Below the pieces are notes generated by a model. The model was not told the DNA's origin, ran no database searches, and saw nothing but the letters and a program-made list of their open reading frames with translations. This document shows positions 1 through 7,270 of a stretch of 10,855 bases of DNA, piece by piece (position 1 is the first letter of the stretch; every line of letters begins with the position of its first letter). The stretch comes from Armatimonadota bacterium (GTDB lineage Bacteria > Sysuimicrobiota > Sysuimicrobiia > Sysuimicrobiales > Humicultoraceae), in assembly GCA_016199305.1 (NCBI GenBank), contig JACQGZ010000253.1, positions 1 through 10,855 of the forward strand. Reading direction: 5' to 3'. Position numbers and translations under genes: made by a program.

Positions 1-855
1 ACCCTGGCCCTCGCCGTCTTCTCCGGGTCGGCCTCCTGCAACATCGCCATCGAGTTCGGCATCACCGGTCCCACCAGCGCCAACTCCGACTCCTGCACGT
101 CGGCGACCATCGCCATCGGCGAGGCCTTCCGTACCATCCGCGCCGGTGATGCCGATGCCTTCCTGGCCGGCGGGGTGGAATGCCCGCTGGCGCCGCTGAT
201 CTTCGGGGCCTTCGATCTCATCCGGGCCATGTCCACCCGCAACGACGCGCCGGAGGCGGCGTGCCGCCCCTTCGACGCCGGGCGCGACGGCTTCGTCATG
301 GGGGAGGGCGCCGCCATCCTGGTGCTGGAGGAGTACGGTCACGCCATCCGCCGCGACGCACCCATCTACGGTGAGGTCCTCGGCTACGGGACCAGCAACG
401 ACGCGCACCACATGACGGCGCCTCTGCCGTCCGGGCAGCAGGCGGCGCGGGCGATGCGCCTGGCGATGGCGGAAGCGGGGCTCGTGCCCGACCAGATCGG
501 GTACGTCAACGCCCACGCCTCCTCGACGCCGCTCAACGACTCCATCGAGACCACGGCGATCAAGATGGCGCTGGGCGAGCTAGCCTACCAGATCCCGGTG
601 AGCGGCACCAAGCCGATGCACGGCCACTCGCTGGGGGCCTCCGGGGCAATCGAGGCCGCCCTCTGCGCGCTGGCCCTGCGCCACGACTACCTGCCGCCGA
701 CATTGAACCTGGAGCAGCCGGACCCCCAGTGCGACCTCGACTACATTCCGCAGACCGGCCGGCGCGCCCGCGTGGATTTCATCCTCAGCAACTCCTTCGG
801 CTTCGGGGGGATCAACGCCACGCTGGCCTTCGGGCGCATCAGCGGTGCAGGGTAG
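1..855 (+). CDS. fabF: Beta-ketoacyl-ACP synthase II-type (FabF/KAS II family), 5' truncated by window edge
   Basis: The frame is open from base 1 and ends at TAG 853-855, giving 284 visible residues; the N-terminal part lies outside the window. Enzymes of this family condense malonyl-ACP with acyl-ACP in fatty acid elongation in the cytoplasm. The thiolase-fold triad is visible: nucleophile Cys in SDSCTSATIAIGEA (codon 94-96), first His in NAHASSTP (514-516), Lys in SGTKPM (610-612) and second His in HGHSLGASGA (625-627). The C-terminal NSFGFGGIN gate loop and the STRNDAPEAACRPFDAGRDGF segment match E. coli FabF closely. The Cys context (SDSCTSA rather than TACxSG) and HASSTP rather than HGTSTP are slightly unusual, so a FabF paralogue or a dedicated ketosynthase cannot be excluded. 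It converges on the HIT gene with a 12-base gap and no visible terminator. Confidence 0.9.
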   Translation, partial: TLALAVFSGSASCNIAIEFGITGPTSANSDSCTSATIAIGEAFRTIRAGDADAFLAGGVECPLAPLIFGAFDLIRAMSTRNDAPEAACRPFDAGRDGFVMGEGAAILVLEEYGHAIRRDAPIYGEVLGYGTSNDAHHMTAPLPSGQQAARAMRLAMAEAGLVPDQIGYVNAHASSTPLNDSIETTAIKMALGELAYQIPVSGTKPMHGHSLGASGAIEAALCALALRHDYLPPTLNLEQPDPQCDLDYIPQTGRRARVDFILSNSFGFGGINATLAFGRISGAG

Positions 856-867
856 CGGTCGGCGGCG

Positions 868-1317
868 TCAGGCTTGCCCCAAGGCGCGTCGGATCGATGC
901 GGCGGCAGCCTCCAGATCCTCAGGCGGCTTCTGCCCGTAGTGCTCCGGGAAGACGAAGTCAAAGCCGTCGCCTGTGTAGCGTGGAATGACATGCAGGTGG
1001 ACGTGTAGCACCACCTGCTCCGGCGGTCCATCCGCGAGAAACAGGTTGATCCCTTCACAACGCAGACCGGAGCGCCGCACCGCCGCGGCGAGCCGTTGGG
1101 CCACGCCGAACATGTGCCATCCTACTCCCTCGTCCAGTTCGGCCAGGTAGGTAGCATGCGCGTTCGGGACGATGAGCAGATGTCCCGGGTTGATCGGCTG
1201 GATATCCATGAAAGCCGTGACGGCTTCGTCCAGGTACACCACACTCGCCGGCGCGTCGCCCGCGACGATCCGGCAGAAAATGCACGCAGGATCAAACGGC
1301 CGCTGTGCTGCGGACAT
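868..1317 (-). CDS. HIT (histidine triad) family nucleotide hydrolase/transferase
   Basis: This 149-aa cytoplasmic protein starts MSAAQRPFDPACIFCRIVAGD and ends with TGA at 868-870. It carries the histidine triad HVHLHVIP at residues 105-112, with His107 as the expected nucleophile. Cys12 and Cys15 (CIFC) form the usual N-terminal zinc-site pair of HINT proteins. NPGHLLIVP around residue 43-51 is the conserved nucleotide-binding strand. Family members cleave AMP-lysine or AMP-X phosphoramidates or dinucleotide polyphosphates; the exact substrate cannot be read from sequence. The frame runs open upstream to 1677, but the start at 1317 is set by a GGGGAGGG Shine-Dalgarno (1327-1334) nine bases before the ATG and by the family's usual length. 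It is divergent from the SRPBCC gene. Confidence 0.92.
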   Translation of the reverse strand: MSAAQRPFDPACIFCRIVAGDAPASVVYLDEAVTAFMDIQPINPGHLLIVPNAHATYLAELDEGVGWHMFGVAQRLAAAVRRSGLRCEGINLFLADGPPEQVVLHVHLHVIPRYTGDGFDFVFPEHYGQKPPEDLEAAAASIRRALGQA

Positions 1318-1351
1318 CGTCCTGGTCCCTCCCCTCGTGACGACAGCCCAT

Positions 1352-1357
1352 AGTATA
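1352..1357 (-). promoter_or_regulatory. Probable -10 box (TATACT) for the HIT gene
   Basis: Minus-strand TATACT matches the sigma-70-type -10 consensus at five of six positions and lies 34 bases upstream of the HIT start codon, leaving room for the strong Shine-Dalgarno. The hexamer 17 bp further upstream (TTCGTC, 1375-1380) is a poor -35. The assignment rests on the -10 alone. Confidence 0.45.
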
Positions 1358-1431
1358 CGGCGCACGGCCGGCGGGACGAATCGGGGCGGCGGCGAATACC
1401 CGCAGCACCACTTCTTCCAGGCGGTGTCTGG

Positions 1432-1872
1432 ATGAAAACGAAGACGATGCGGCAATCGGTGACGTTCAAGGCGACGCCGCACGACGTCTACGAGGCCCTG
1501 ATGGATTCCCGGAAGCACAGAAGCTTCACAGGCGGCGGGGCCCGCATCAGCCGGAAGGTCGGCGGGAGATTCTCTGTCTTCGGCGGCTGGGCGGCAGGCA
1601 CCAACCTCGCCCTCACCCCGGACCGCAAGATCGTGCAGGCGTGGCGGTGCGAGGCGCGCGGATGGCCGCAGGACCACTACGCCAGAGCCACCTTCGCCCT
1701 GCGCCGGGTGCGGGGCGGCACGCGTCTCTCGTTCACGCAGTCGGGGGTGCCCGAGGCCGCCTACGCGGACATCAAACAGGGCTGGTGGGACAACTACTGG
1801 ATCCCGATGAAGGCGATGCTCGAACCTACAGGCGGCGGATCCACGGCACCGTCAGAGCGACGACGCCGATAA
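1432..1872 (+). CDS. SRPBCC / AHSA1-like (Hsp90 ATPase activator homologue) domain protein
   Basis: The product is 146 aa, predicted cytoplasmic, a single helix-grip START-like domain. Typical AHSA1-type features are the opening beta strand RQSVTFKATPHDVYEALMDS (residues 7-26), KVGGRFSVFGGWAAGTNLAL, the IVQAWRCEARGWP strand, TRLSFTQSGVP, and the closing amphipathic helix with GWWDNYWIPMKAML. Such domains bind hydrophobic ligands or act as small stress proteins; no specific ligand can be named. The ATG at 1432 has a weak AGGCGG at 1419-1424; a later ATG at 1447 is possible. The last 47 bases overlap the end of the convergent MFS gene, so the Arg-rich tail (PSERRRR) is encoded antisense to the exporter's C-terminus. 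Confidence 0.85.
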   Translation: MKTKTMRQSVTFKATPHDVYEALMDSRKHRSFTGGGARISRKVGGRFSVFGGWAAGTNLALTPDRKIVQAWRCEARGWPQDHYARATFALRRVRGGTRLSFTQSGVPEAAYADIKQGWWDNYWIPMKAMLEPTGGGSTAPSERRRR

Positions 1873-3088
1873 ACCCGATCAGCACAATGCCTCCGAGCGC
1901 CAGCGCCCAGTCCAACCCCAGGACATCGGCGAGCGCGCCGGCCGGCAGCGTGCCCAGCGCCATCATGCCGAAGGCCACGGTCCCGAAGAGGCCCATCGCG
2001 CGGCCCCGCGCGCCCGGCGCCACCGTTGTCTGCAGCAGGGTGTTCGCGGTCGCCATCGCCACCGACTGACCCAGCCCCACCGCCACCAGCAGGAGTGCCG
2101 AGAGCGGAAACGAGGTGGAGAGGCCGAAGAGCGTCACCATGATCCCCATGGTGAAGGCGGCCGCCAGGAGCATCGTCCCGGACTGCATCCGGGCGCTGCT
2201 CCAGCCGATCAGGAAGACGGCCAGCACCGTCCCCACGCCGGGCGCCGCCTGCAGGACGCCCAGGCCTTCCGGGCCCACCCCCAGCACCTCGCGCGCGACC
2301 GCCGGCATGAGCCGGATGTAGGGGCGGCCGAAGAAGCTCAGCGCCGCGACGACCAGCAGGAGCACCAGCACCGCCCGGTGCCGGACCACCATGGCTAGTC
2401 CTTCGCGGATGTCCTGGATCAGTGAGACCCGGCCTTCGGCGGCGAACGCCGGCAGGCGCATCGCCAGCAGCGCCCACAGCACCGCCAGGTAGGAACCCGC
2501 GTTCAGGAAGAACGCGCCGTGCGTGCCCACCAGGCTGATCATCACCCCGGCGAGCGCGGGCCCGAAGATCCCGGCGCCGTTGAAGGCCATAGAGTTGAGA
2601 CTGACCGATTGCAGGATCTCCCGGTCCTCGACCAGGCTCGGGGTCAGCGACTGCCGCGCCGGCATGTCAAAGGAATGGATCAGCGAGTTGAAGCCCGCAA
2701 TGGCCAGGAGGTGCCAGACCTCGATCAGCTGCAGGTATGTCAGGACCGCCAGCGTCAGGGCCGAGAGCATCGCGATAACGTTGGTGATCAACAGCACCGC
2801 CCGGCGGTCCACGCGATCGGCCATCACTCCGCCCAGGAAGGCAAAGAGCAGGCGCGGCACGGCCTGGACGACGCCGAGCAGCCCCAGGTAGATCGGCGCG
2901 CGCGTCAGTTGGTCCAGCAGGTACCCCAGGGCCGTGAACTGCATCCAGGCGCCGGTGTTGGAGACGATCAGGCCGCTCCAGAGCAGACGGTAGTTCCGGT
3001 GGCGCAGGGGGGCAAAGGCGCCCGGGCGCGGCGGCTCCGCCGCCACAATCGTGTCAGGGATGGTCTCGTCGGGCACGGTCCTTTCCAT
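1826..3088 (-). CDS. MFS transporter, EntS-like (MFS_3) drug/siderophore exporter
   Basis: This 420-aa inner-membrane protein has about twelve hydrophobic segments starting near residue 35. MFS motif A (GGVMADRVDRR, residues 86-96) lies between the second and third helices. DMPARQSLTPSLVE (141-154) is characteristic of the EntS/MFS_3 branch, where it is usually PARQALxPxLV. The second half carries PGVGTVLAVFLIGW and GRAMGLFGTVAFGMMALG, again typical. Members export enterobactin, macrolides or other small molecules using the proton gradient; the substrate is unknown here. The ATG at 3088 lacks a clear Shine-Dalgarno and is preceded by a small inverted repeat (3094-3098/3107-3111); a GTG at 3076 is an alternative. 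It is divergent from the beta-lactamase-like gene and overlaps the SRPBCC gene tail-to-tail. Confidence 0.92.
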   Translation of the reverse strand: MERTVPDETIPDTIVAAEPPRPGAFAPLRHRNYRLLWSGLIVSNTGAWMQFTALGYLLDQLTRAPIYLGLLGVVQAVPRLLFAFLGGVMADRVDRRAVLLITNVIAMLSALTLAVLTYLQLIEVWHLLAIAGFNSLIHSFDMPARQSLTPSLVEDREILQSVSLNSMAFNGAGIFGPALAGVMISLVGTHGAFFLNAGSYLAVLWALLAMRLPAFAAEGRVSLIQDIREGLAMVVRHRAVLVLLLVVAALSFFGRPYIRLMPAVAREVLGVGPEGLGVLQAAPGVGTVLAVFLIGWSSARMQSGTMLLAAAFTMGIMVTLFGLSTSFPLSALLLVAVGLGQSVAMATANTLLQTTVAPGARGRAMGLFGTVAFGMMALGTLPAGALADVLGLDWALALGGIVLIGFIGVVALTVPWIRRL

Positions 3089-3118
3089 TTTAGGCAGGAG
3101 GCTCTACCTGCGGAAGGG

Positions 3119-3173
3119 GACGTGTCAGGCATCGACGTTACGACGAATCTTGACACGTCGAATGTCGCGTCAA
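3119..3173. promoter_or_regulatory. Overlapping inverted repeats between divergent exporter and serine-hydrolase genes (candidate operator)
   Basis: The 134-bp divergent intergenic region contains a perfect 9-bp inverted repeat GACGTGTCA (3119-3127) / TGACACGTC (3151-3159) with a 23-bp spacer. It also contains an overlapping 8-bp near-palindrome TTGACACG (3150-3157) / CGCGTCAA (3166-3173) with one mismatch and an 8-bp centre. The CGTGTCAGG arm recurs at 3050-3058 inside the exporter's first codons. Such clustered dyads between divergent genes are typical of regulator binding sites. No regulator gene lies in the window, and no good -10 box accompanies the TTGACA, so this is a candidate operator rather than a promoter. 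Confidence 0.4.
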
Positions 3174-3222
3174 GGACCCGCCCGCGGTAGCGCGAAATCA
3201 AAGCTTCCGGGAGGCAAGCGAG

Positions 3223-4091
3223 GTGAGCCTCAATCACAAACTGGCGGCGCTGCAACGACGTTTCAGCGGGCTCTTCGGCGTGGCGGCGCGGGACCTGGCC
3301 TCAGGGCGCGAGATCGTGCGCAACGCCGACGAGGTCTATCCCGCGGCCTCCTGCATCAAGGTCCCGATCATGGTGGAGGTCCTCCGGCAGGTGGACGCCG
3401 GTCTCCTGAACCTCGGCGCCCCGCTGCCCTACCGGCCCGAGCACCGGGTGGCCGGATCGGGCGTCCTCAAGGAGCTCACGCCGGGGATGACCCTGACCGT
3501 CCGCGACGCGGTCGTCCTGATGATCATCGTCAGCGACAACACCGCCACCAACTTGCTGATCGAGGCGGTCGGAGGCGTCGCGCCGGTCAATGAGGCCATG
3601 CGCCGCCTCAGCGCCCCTCAGTTGATCCTCCACCGGACCATCTCGCTCGACGATGACCGCCCGCTGGCTCATGGGACGCCGCGCGCGTTCTGCGATCTGC
3701 TGACACGCCTGGCCCGGGGCGAGGTGGTCAGCGCGGCGGCTTCGCAGACGATGATCGAGATCATGAAACGCCAGCAGTACACCGATATCATCGGCCGCCA
3801 TCTCCCCTACGACGGCAGCCGGCTCGAGGAGGACCCGGAGGGGCAACTGGCGATCGCCAGCAAGAGCGGTTCGCTGCGCGGTGTGCGCAACGATGTGGGC
3901 ATCGTCTTTCCGCCGGGACGTGCCCCCTACGTGGTGGCGTTGATGAGCCGGGACTGCGCCGACGACCGCTTCTGGGCCGACAACGAGGCAAAACTGGCCC
4001 TCGCCCGCGTCTCGCGCATCGTCTATGAGGCGTTCGTCGGGGCTGAGGATCCAGAGCGGCGGCCGATCCGCGGGAGGACCAGCCGCTCAGG

Positions 4092-4113
<22 letters not shown>
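3223..4113 (+). CDS. Class A beta-lactamase-fold serine hydrolase, cytoplasmic, lacking Glu166 motif
   Basis: The 296-aa protein has the penicilloyl-serine transferase motifs in order: S43-C-I-K46 (SxxK nucleophile), S104-D-N106 (SDN loop) and K214-S-G216 followed by SLRGVRNDVGIV (KTG-like strand). The class A general base Glu166 in ExxLN is not found: residues 125-166 contain no Glu at all, and the omega-loop position reads TISLDDDRPLAHGTP. There is no signal peptide, and an upstream in-frame TGA (3151-3153) with no ATG, GTG or TTG codon before 3223 rules out a longer form. The GTG start has a GGGAGG Shine-Dalgarno at 3209-3214. True class A enzymes are exported and need Glu166 for deacylation, so this is better read as a Beta-lactamase2-family esterase or peptidase-like hydrolase than as a resistance enzyme. 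Its last 22 bases overlap the convergent molybdoenzyme gene. Confidence 0.88.
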
Positions 4114-4688
<575 letters not shown>

Positions 4689-4689
4689 G

Positions 4690-5298
4690 TCACGGCTCAT
4701 TATACGGCCCGTCATGAAGATTGTGTGAAGAGCGCGTGGCGCGCAGATTATAGGCGTTCATGGCGGCCTCGATCCCGCGGCGGATGAAGAGCTCAACGGC
4801 GTCGGCCCCCCGTTCCACCGCGGTCTCGACCGCGGGAAGGTCGTCGGGCGCAAACCGGCTGAGCACGTAGTCGGCCGGGTCCCTCCCCTGGGGCGGCCGC
4901 CCGATTCCGACGCGCAGACGAGGAAAGCCACGCTCGCCGAGGGCATCGATGATCGAGCGCATCCCATTGTGTCCGCCGTGCCCACCCTGCGCCCGCAGCC
5001 GCATCTGCCCCACCGGGAGGTCCAGGTCGTCGAAGATGACGAGCAGATCTCCCAGTGACACGCGATGGCGGCGCCGCAGGTCGGCGACGGCCGCGCCGCT
5101 GACGTTCACGTATGTCTGCGGGCGGGCCAGCAAGGCGCGGCGGCCGTCCAGGGCCAGGGCGCCGGTCTCCGCCCATCCCTCCTCCCGCAGGGCGACGCCG
5201 TGGCGGCGCGCCAGCGCCTCGACGACGCGGGCGCCGACGTTGTGCCGCGTGCCGCTGTAGCGGCGGCCGGGATTCCCCAATCCGACGATCAGTCTCAT
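4690..5298 (-). CDS. pth: Peptidyl-tRNA hydrolase
   Basis: This 202-aa cytoplasmic enzyme hydrolyses the ester bond of peptidyl-tRNAs released from stalled ribosomes, recycling tRNA. Family signatures are MRLIVGLGNPG with Asn9, TRHNVG with catalytic His19, QTYVNVSG with Asn65, FDDLDLPVG with Asp90 and GGHGGHNGMRSI with Asn111, matching E. coli Asn10, His20, Asn68, Asp93 and Asn114. The frame is open further upstream, but the ATG at 5298 is fixed by the family's N-terminus and a GGAGAGA Shine-Dalgarno (about 5305-5312). Longer starts would run through the rplY terminator hairpin. It lies downstream of rplY, a very common bacterial pairing, but separated by a terminator-like hairpin. Its last codons carry the promoter of the following gene. 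Confidence 0.97.
   Translation of the reverse strand: MRLIVGLGNPGRRYSGTRHNVGARVVEALARRHGVALREEGWAETGALALDGRRALLARPQTYVNVSGAAVADLRRRHRVSLGDLLVIFDDLDLPVGQMRLRAQGGHGGHNGMRSIIDALGERGFPRLRVGIGRPPQGRDPADYVLSRFAPDDLPAVETAVERGADAVELFIRRGIEAAMNAYNLRATRSSHNLHDGPYNEP
4699..4729 (-). promoter_or_regulatory. Promoter inside the 3' end of pth (TTCACA-19-TATAAT) for the molybdoenzyme gene
   Basis: On the minus strand TTCACA (4724-4729) and a perfect TATAAT (4699-4704) are separated by 19 bp. Initiation 6-9 bases downstream would fall within a few bases of the ATG at 4688, giving a leaderless or near-leaderless transcript. The lack of any Shine-Dalgarno before all three candidate ATGs agrees with this. The spacing is longer than ideal. 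Confidence 0.5.
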
Positions 5299-5331
5299 GT
5301 GGCGTCTCTCCGCCGGCGATCTCAGAACGGC

Positions 5332-5359
5332 AAAACGGGGGTGCCGCCGGCACCCCCGT
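5332..5359 (-). terminator. Intrinsic terminator or attenuator between rplY and pth
   Basis: A perfect 11-bp GC-rich stem (5335-5345 paired with 5349-5359, arms ACGGGGGTGCC / GGCACCCCCGT) with a 3-base loop is followed on the minus strand by TTTT. A second, weaker hairpin built on the TCTGGCCAGA palindrome (5371-5380) lies between the rplY stop and this stem. The short T-run suggests partial rather than complete termination, which would allow some read-through into pth. Confidence 0.7.
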
Positions 5360-5385
5360 CCCTGGAGCACTCTGGCCAGACTCCG

Positions 5386-6072
5386 TTACTTCTCTTCCGA
5401 TTCCGGCTCCTTCGCAGGCGCCGCAGCGGGCGTCTCTGCCGCCTCGCCCTCTGCCACCTCCGCCGGAACCGCCTCCGCGGCGGCCGGCACGGCCGGCACC
5501 TCCTCCACCCGCGGCGTCAGCACCGTGGCCACGACCGCTCCGGTCGGCGTCAACAGGGTGACGCGGTCGGGGATGGCCAATTCCCCGGCATGGATCGTGT
5601 GTCCGATGGTCAGCCCCGTGACGTCGACCTCGATGTGCTCGGGGATCTGCGTGGGCAGGCACTCCACCAGCACCTCACGCAGATGCTGCTCGAGCACTCC
5701 GCCGTCGACCACACCCTTAGGCGTGCCCAGCAGGATGACCGGCACGTGCGCCTCGAGGGTCTCCTCCAGGGAGATGACGTGAAAGTCTACGTGGATGATG
5801 TCGTGCGTGAAGAGATCCCGCTGCAGGTCCTTCACCATCACCAGCTGCTTGTCCGCACCGTCGTTCCCCTGAATGCCCAGGTCGATCAGCACGTTCAGAC
5901 CGGCGTGGGTGTGCAGCGTGGCCTTCAGCGCCTTGCCCTCGACGGCCACCGCCTGGGACTCCCGCCCGTGACCGTAGACGACTGCCGGCACCTGCCCGCT
6001 CTTGCGCAGCCGCCGGGCGCCGGTCTTGCCCTGTCCGTCCCGGAGATTGGCCGCGAGATTGACCCGTTCCAT
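5386..6072 (-). CDS. rplY: 50S ribosomal protein bL25, Ctc/TL5 long form
   Basis: The 228-aa protein binds 5S rRNA in the large ribosomal subunit. The N-terminal L25 domain (about residues 1-95) has the classic GKTGARRLRKSGQVPAVVYG segment and FTHDIIHVDFHVIS strand. The TL5/CTC C-terminal beta domain follows (about 96-185: AHVPVILLGTPKGV, GGVLEQHLREVLVECLP, IPEHIEVDVTGLTIG). The last 40 or so residues are a low-complexity Ala/Pro/Glu tail ending in EPESEEK, as seen in many high-GC bacteria. The ATG at 6072 has a GGAGGG Shine-Dalgarno (6079-6084) at six bases. It is transcribed from its own TATAAT promoter with a hairpin-bearing leader. Confidence 0.97.
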   Translation of the reverse strand: MERVNLAANLRDGQGKTGARRLRKSGQVPAVVYGHGRESQAVAVEGKALKATLHTHAGLNVLIDLGIQGNDGADKQLVMVKDLQRDLFTHDIIHVDFHVISLEETLEAHVPVILLGTPKGVVDGGVLEQHLREVLVECLPTQIPEHIEVDVTGLTIGHTIHAGELAIPDRVTLLTPTGAVVATVLTPRVEEVPAVPAAAEAVPAEVAEGEAAETPAAAPAKEPESEEK

Positions 6073-6105
6073 CCAGATCCCTCCGAACCTCTGCCTGACA
6101 CAGGG

Positions 6106-6126
6106 GCGGCCCCTCAGCGGGGCCGC
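6106..6126 (-). other. Perfect hairpin in the rplY 5' leader
   Basis: GCGGCCCC (minus 6126-6119) pairs perfectly with GGGGCCGC (6113-6106) across a 5-base loop, between the predicted transcription start and the rplY Shine-Dalgarno. No T-run follows on either strand, so it is not a normal terminator. It may stabilise the mRNA or be an autoregulatory site; it could also serve as the 3' end of the upstream gene, whose stop codon lies inside it. Confidence 0.5.
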
Positions 6127-6425
6127 GAAACGCAGGTATTATACCATCGGCTCCCGCGGCGGGGAAGCGCGGCCGGTGAAGAGAGCACGAACCCGATCAG
6201 CCCTACTCCTCCGGCCTGATCGCCCTGCCGCAGGAACAGTCCGACTAAGCCGAGGACGCAGAAGAGGTAGGCCAGGCCCTGCCCGGCCAGCGCGGGCGTC
6301 CAGAAACGGTTGAACAGCGCCCCCGGATCGTAGTTGCTGGGATGCGTGAGCGACGTGATCCCCCAGAAGACGCCGGCGATGACGAACGCCGCGCCGCCCC
6401 AGCGAATCAGCACTTTGGTGGGCAT
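6114..6425 (-). CDS. Small membrane protein, probably 3'-truncated remnant
   Basis: The 103-aa frame starts MPTKVLIRWGGAAFVIAGVF at 6425 with a strong purine-rich GAGGGGGGG Shine-Dalgarno. Hydrophobic segments lie at about residues 8-26, 45-66 and 72-83, separated by THPSNYDPGALFNRFWTPALAGQG. This reads like the beginning of a longer multi-spanning integral membrane protein. After GLIGFVLSS the sequence abruptly becomes polar (PAALPRRGSRWYNTCVSRPR) and is encoded by the rplY promoter and leader hairpin, ending at TGA 6114-6116. I infer that the 3' part was lost by a deletion joining it to the rplY control region. I do not recognise a function. It follows the DinB gene by 84 bases on the same strand. 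Confidence 0.55.
   Translation of the reverse strand: MPTKVLIRWGGAAFVIAGVFWGITSLTHPSNYDPGALFNRFWTPALAGQGLAYLFCVLGLVGLFLRQGDQAGGVGLIGFVLSSPAALPRRGSRWYNTCVSRPR
6138..6166 (-). promoter_or_regulatory. rplY promoter (TTCCCC-17-TATAAT)
   Basis: A perfect TATAAT (6138-6143) lies 65 bases upstream of the rplY start, with a 17-bp spacer to TTCCCC (6161-6166), which matches three of six -35 positions. It sits inside the 3' end of the truncated membrane-protein frame. A ribosomal protein gene immediately downstream supports it as a real strong promoter. Confidence 0.7.
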
Positions 6426-6509
6426 CGCGACCCCCCCTCTCGAATCGGCCAGACATGATCCCGCGGCGTGGGGCGCTTTTCCCTCTGCCGGGAGGAATCT
6501 CCCCGTCTC

Positions 6510-7265
6510 TCAGTACCGTGCCCACCCACCCAGGCCGTGAGGCACGCGCACCCCATGATGGGCGGCGATCCGGGCCATCGACCGGAGATGGTAGCGCTCG
6601 TGGTAGAGGAAGCGGCCGAGCATCTTGCGGGCGCTCCACCACTTGTGGTCGATCTTATGAATCCGCGCCCGCTCGGCGGCGGTCAGCCGGCGAAGCCGGG
6701 CCACCGCCATCTTTCGCACGCGGGCCAGCCGTTCGATCGGATCGGACGTCCGGCCGAGGTGGGGAAACGGGCCGAGGGCCAGCCGTTGCAGATACCACCG
6801 CTCCGCTCCTGCCACGTGCTGCAGGTGCCGCTTGATCGTGCGCTCCTGGCCGGGGCGTGTCCAGGCGAGCCCGTCGGCGGGCAGCGAGGCGACCAGGGCG
6901 AGGGTGTCGCGGCGCATGAAGCCCATCCAGCGGAGCGCCCTGGCGACCTCGTCCCTGGTCACCGGCGGACGCTCGAACTGGTGCAACACCGCGTAGCCGC
7001 CCCAGCGCAGCCGCGGCTTGACGACGTACCGACTGGCGACGGTGACGGCGGGCGCCGCAGCCGACCGCACCGGCTCTCCGTGACGGCGCAGCCACCGCAG
7101 GGAGGCGGCGATCGCGCCCGGCAGCGCCCGAAGGGCGTGCCGCTCAGAGGGCTCGTTGAGGAAGAGCCCGGGAAACTCAGCCACCCAGACCGTCGCCCAA
7201 CCGTCCCCACCGACCTCGACGCTGGCCGAGAACCGTCTGCCCGACCTGCTGTCGTGCCCGGGCAT
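6510..7265 (-). CDS. HicB-like domain fused to DinB-family (DinB_2) domain
   Basis: The 251-aa protein has two parts. Residues 10-65 resemble a HicB antitoxin-type fold: FSASVEVGGDGWATVWVAEFPGLFLNEPSERHALRALPGAI fits the pattern of an opening strand, DG-W, a P-G-F turn and a following helix. Residues 105-235 are a DinB/YfiT-type four-helix bundle. Its likely metal ligands are His150 (in HLQHVAGAERW) and His222/His226 (in YHERYH). DinB-superfamily proteins include thiol-dependent transferases and damage-inducible proteins; the activity here is unknown, and no DNA-binding domain is visible. The ATG at 7265 lies five bases after the stop of the upstream methyltransferase, suggesting co-translation. 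No strong Shine-Dalgarno is seen. Confidence 0.8.
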   Translation of the reverse strand: MPGHDSRSGRRFSASVEVGGDGWATVWVAEFPGLFLNEPSERHALRALPGAIAASLRWLRRHGEPVRSAAAPAVTVASRYVVKPRLRWGGYAVLHQFERPPVTRDEVARALRWMGFMRRDTLALVASLPADGLAWTRPGQERTIKRHLQHVAGAERWYLQRLALGPFPHLGRTSDPIERLARVRKMAVARLRRLTAAERARIHKIDHKWWSARKMLGRFLYHERYHLRSMARIAAHHGVRVPHGLGGWARY

Positions 7266-7270
7266 GGCGT

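Noticed and set aside
868..1677. A 269-aa version of the HIT protein starting at 1677
   Set aside because: The extra 120 residues are Arg/Pro-rich, overlap the SRPBCC gene antisense, and the start at 1317 has a strong Shine-Dalgarno, a -10 box and the family's normal N-terminus.
3150..3155. TTGACA as the -35 box of the serine-hydrolase promoter
   Set aside because: No acceptable -10 hexamer is found 16-18 bp downstream (AGGACC region), and the string is better explained as an arm of the inverted repeats.
5065..6219. A 384-codon open frame on the plus strand
   Set aside because: It runs antisense to rplY and pth, has His/Gln/Arg-rich shadow composition typical of GC-rich DNA, and both minus-strand genes are unmistakable.
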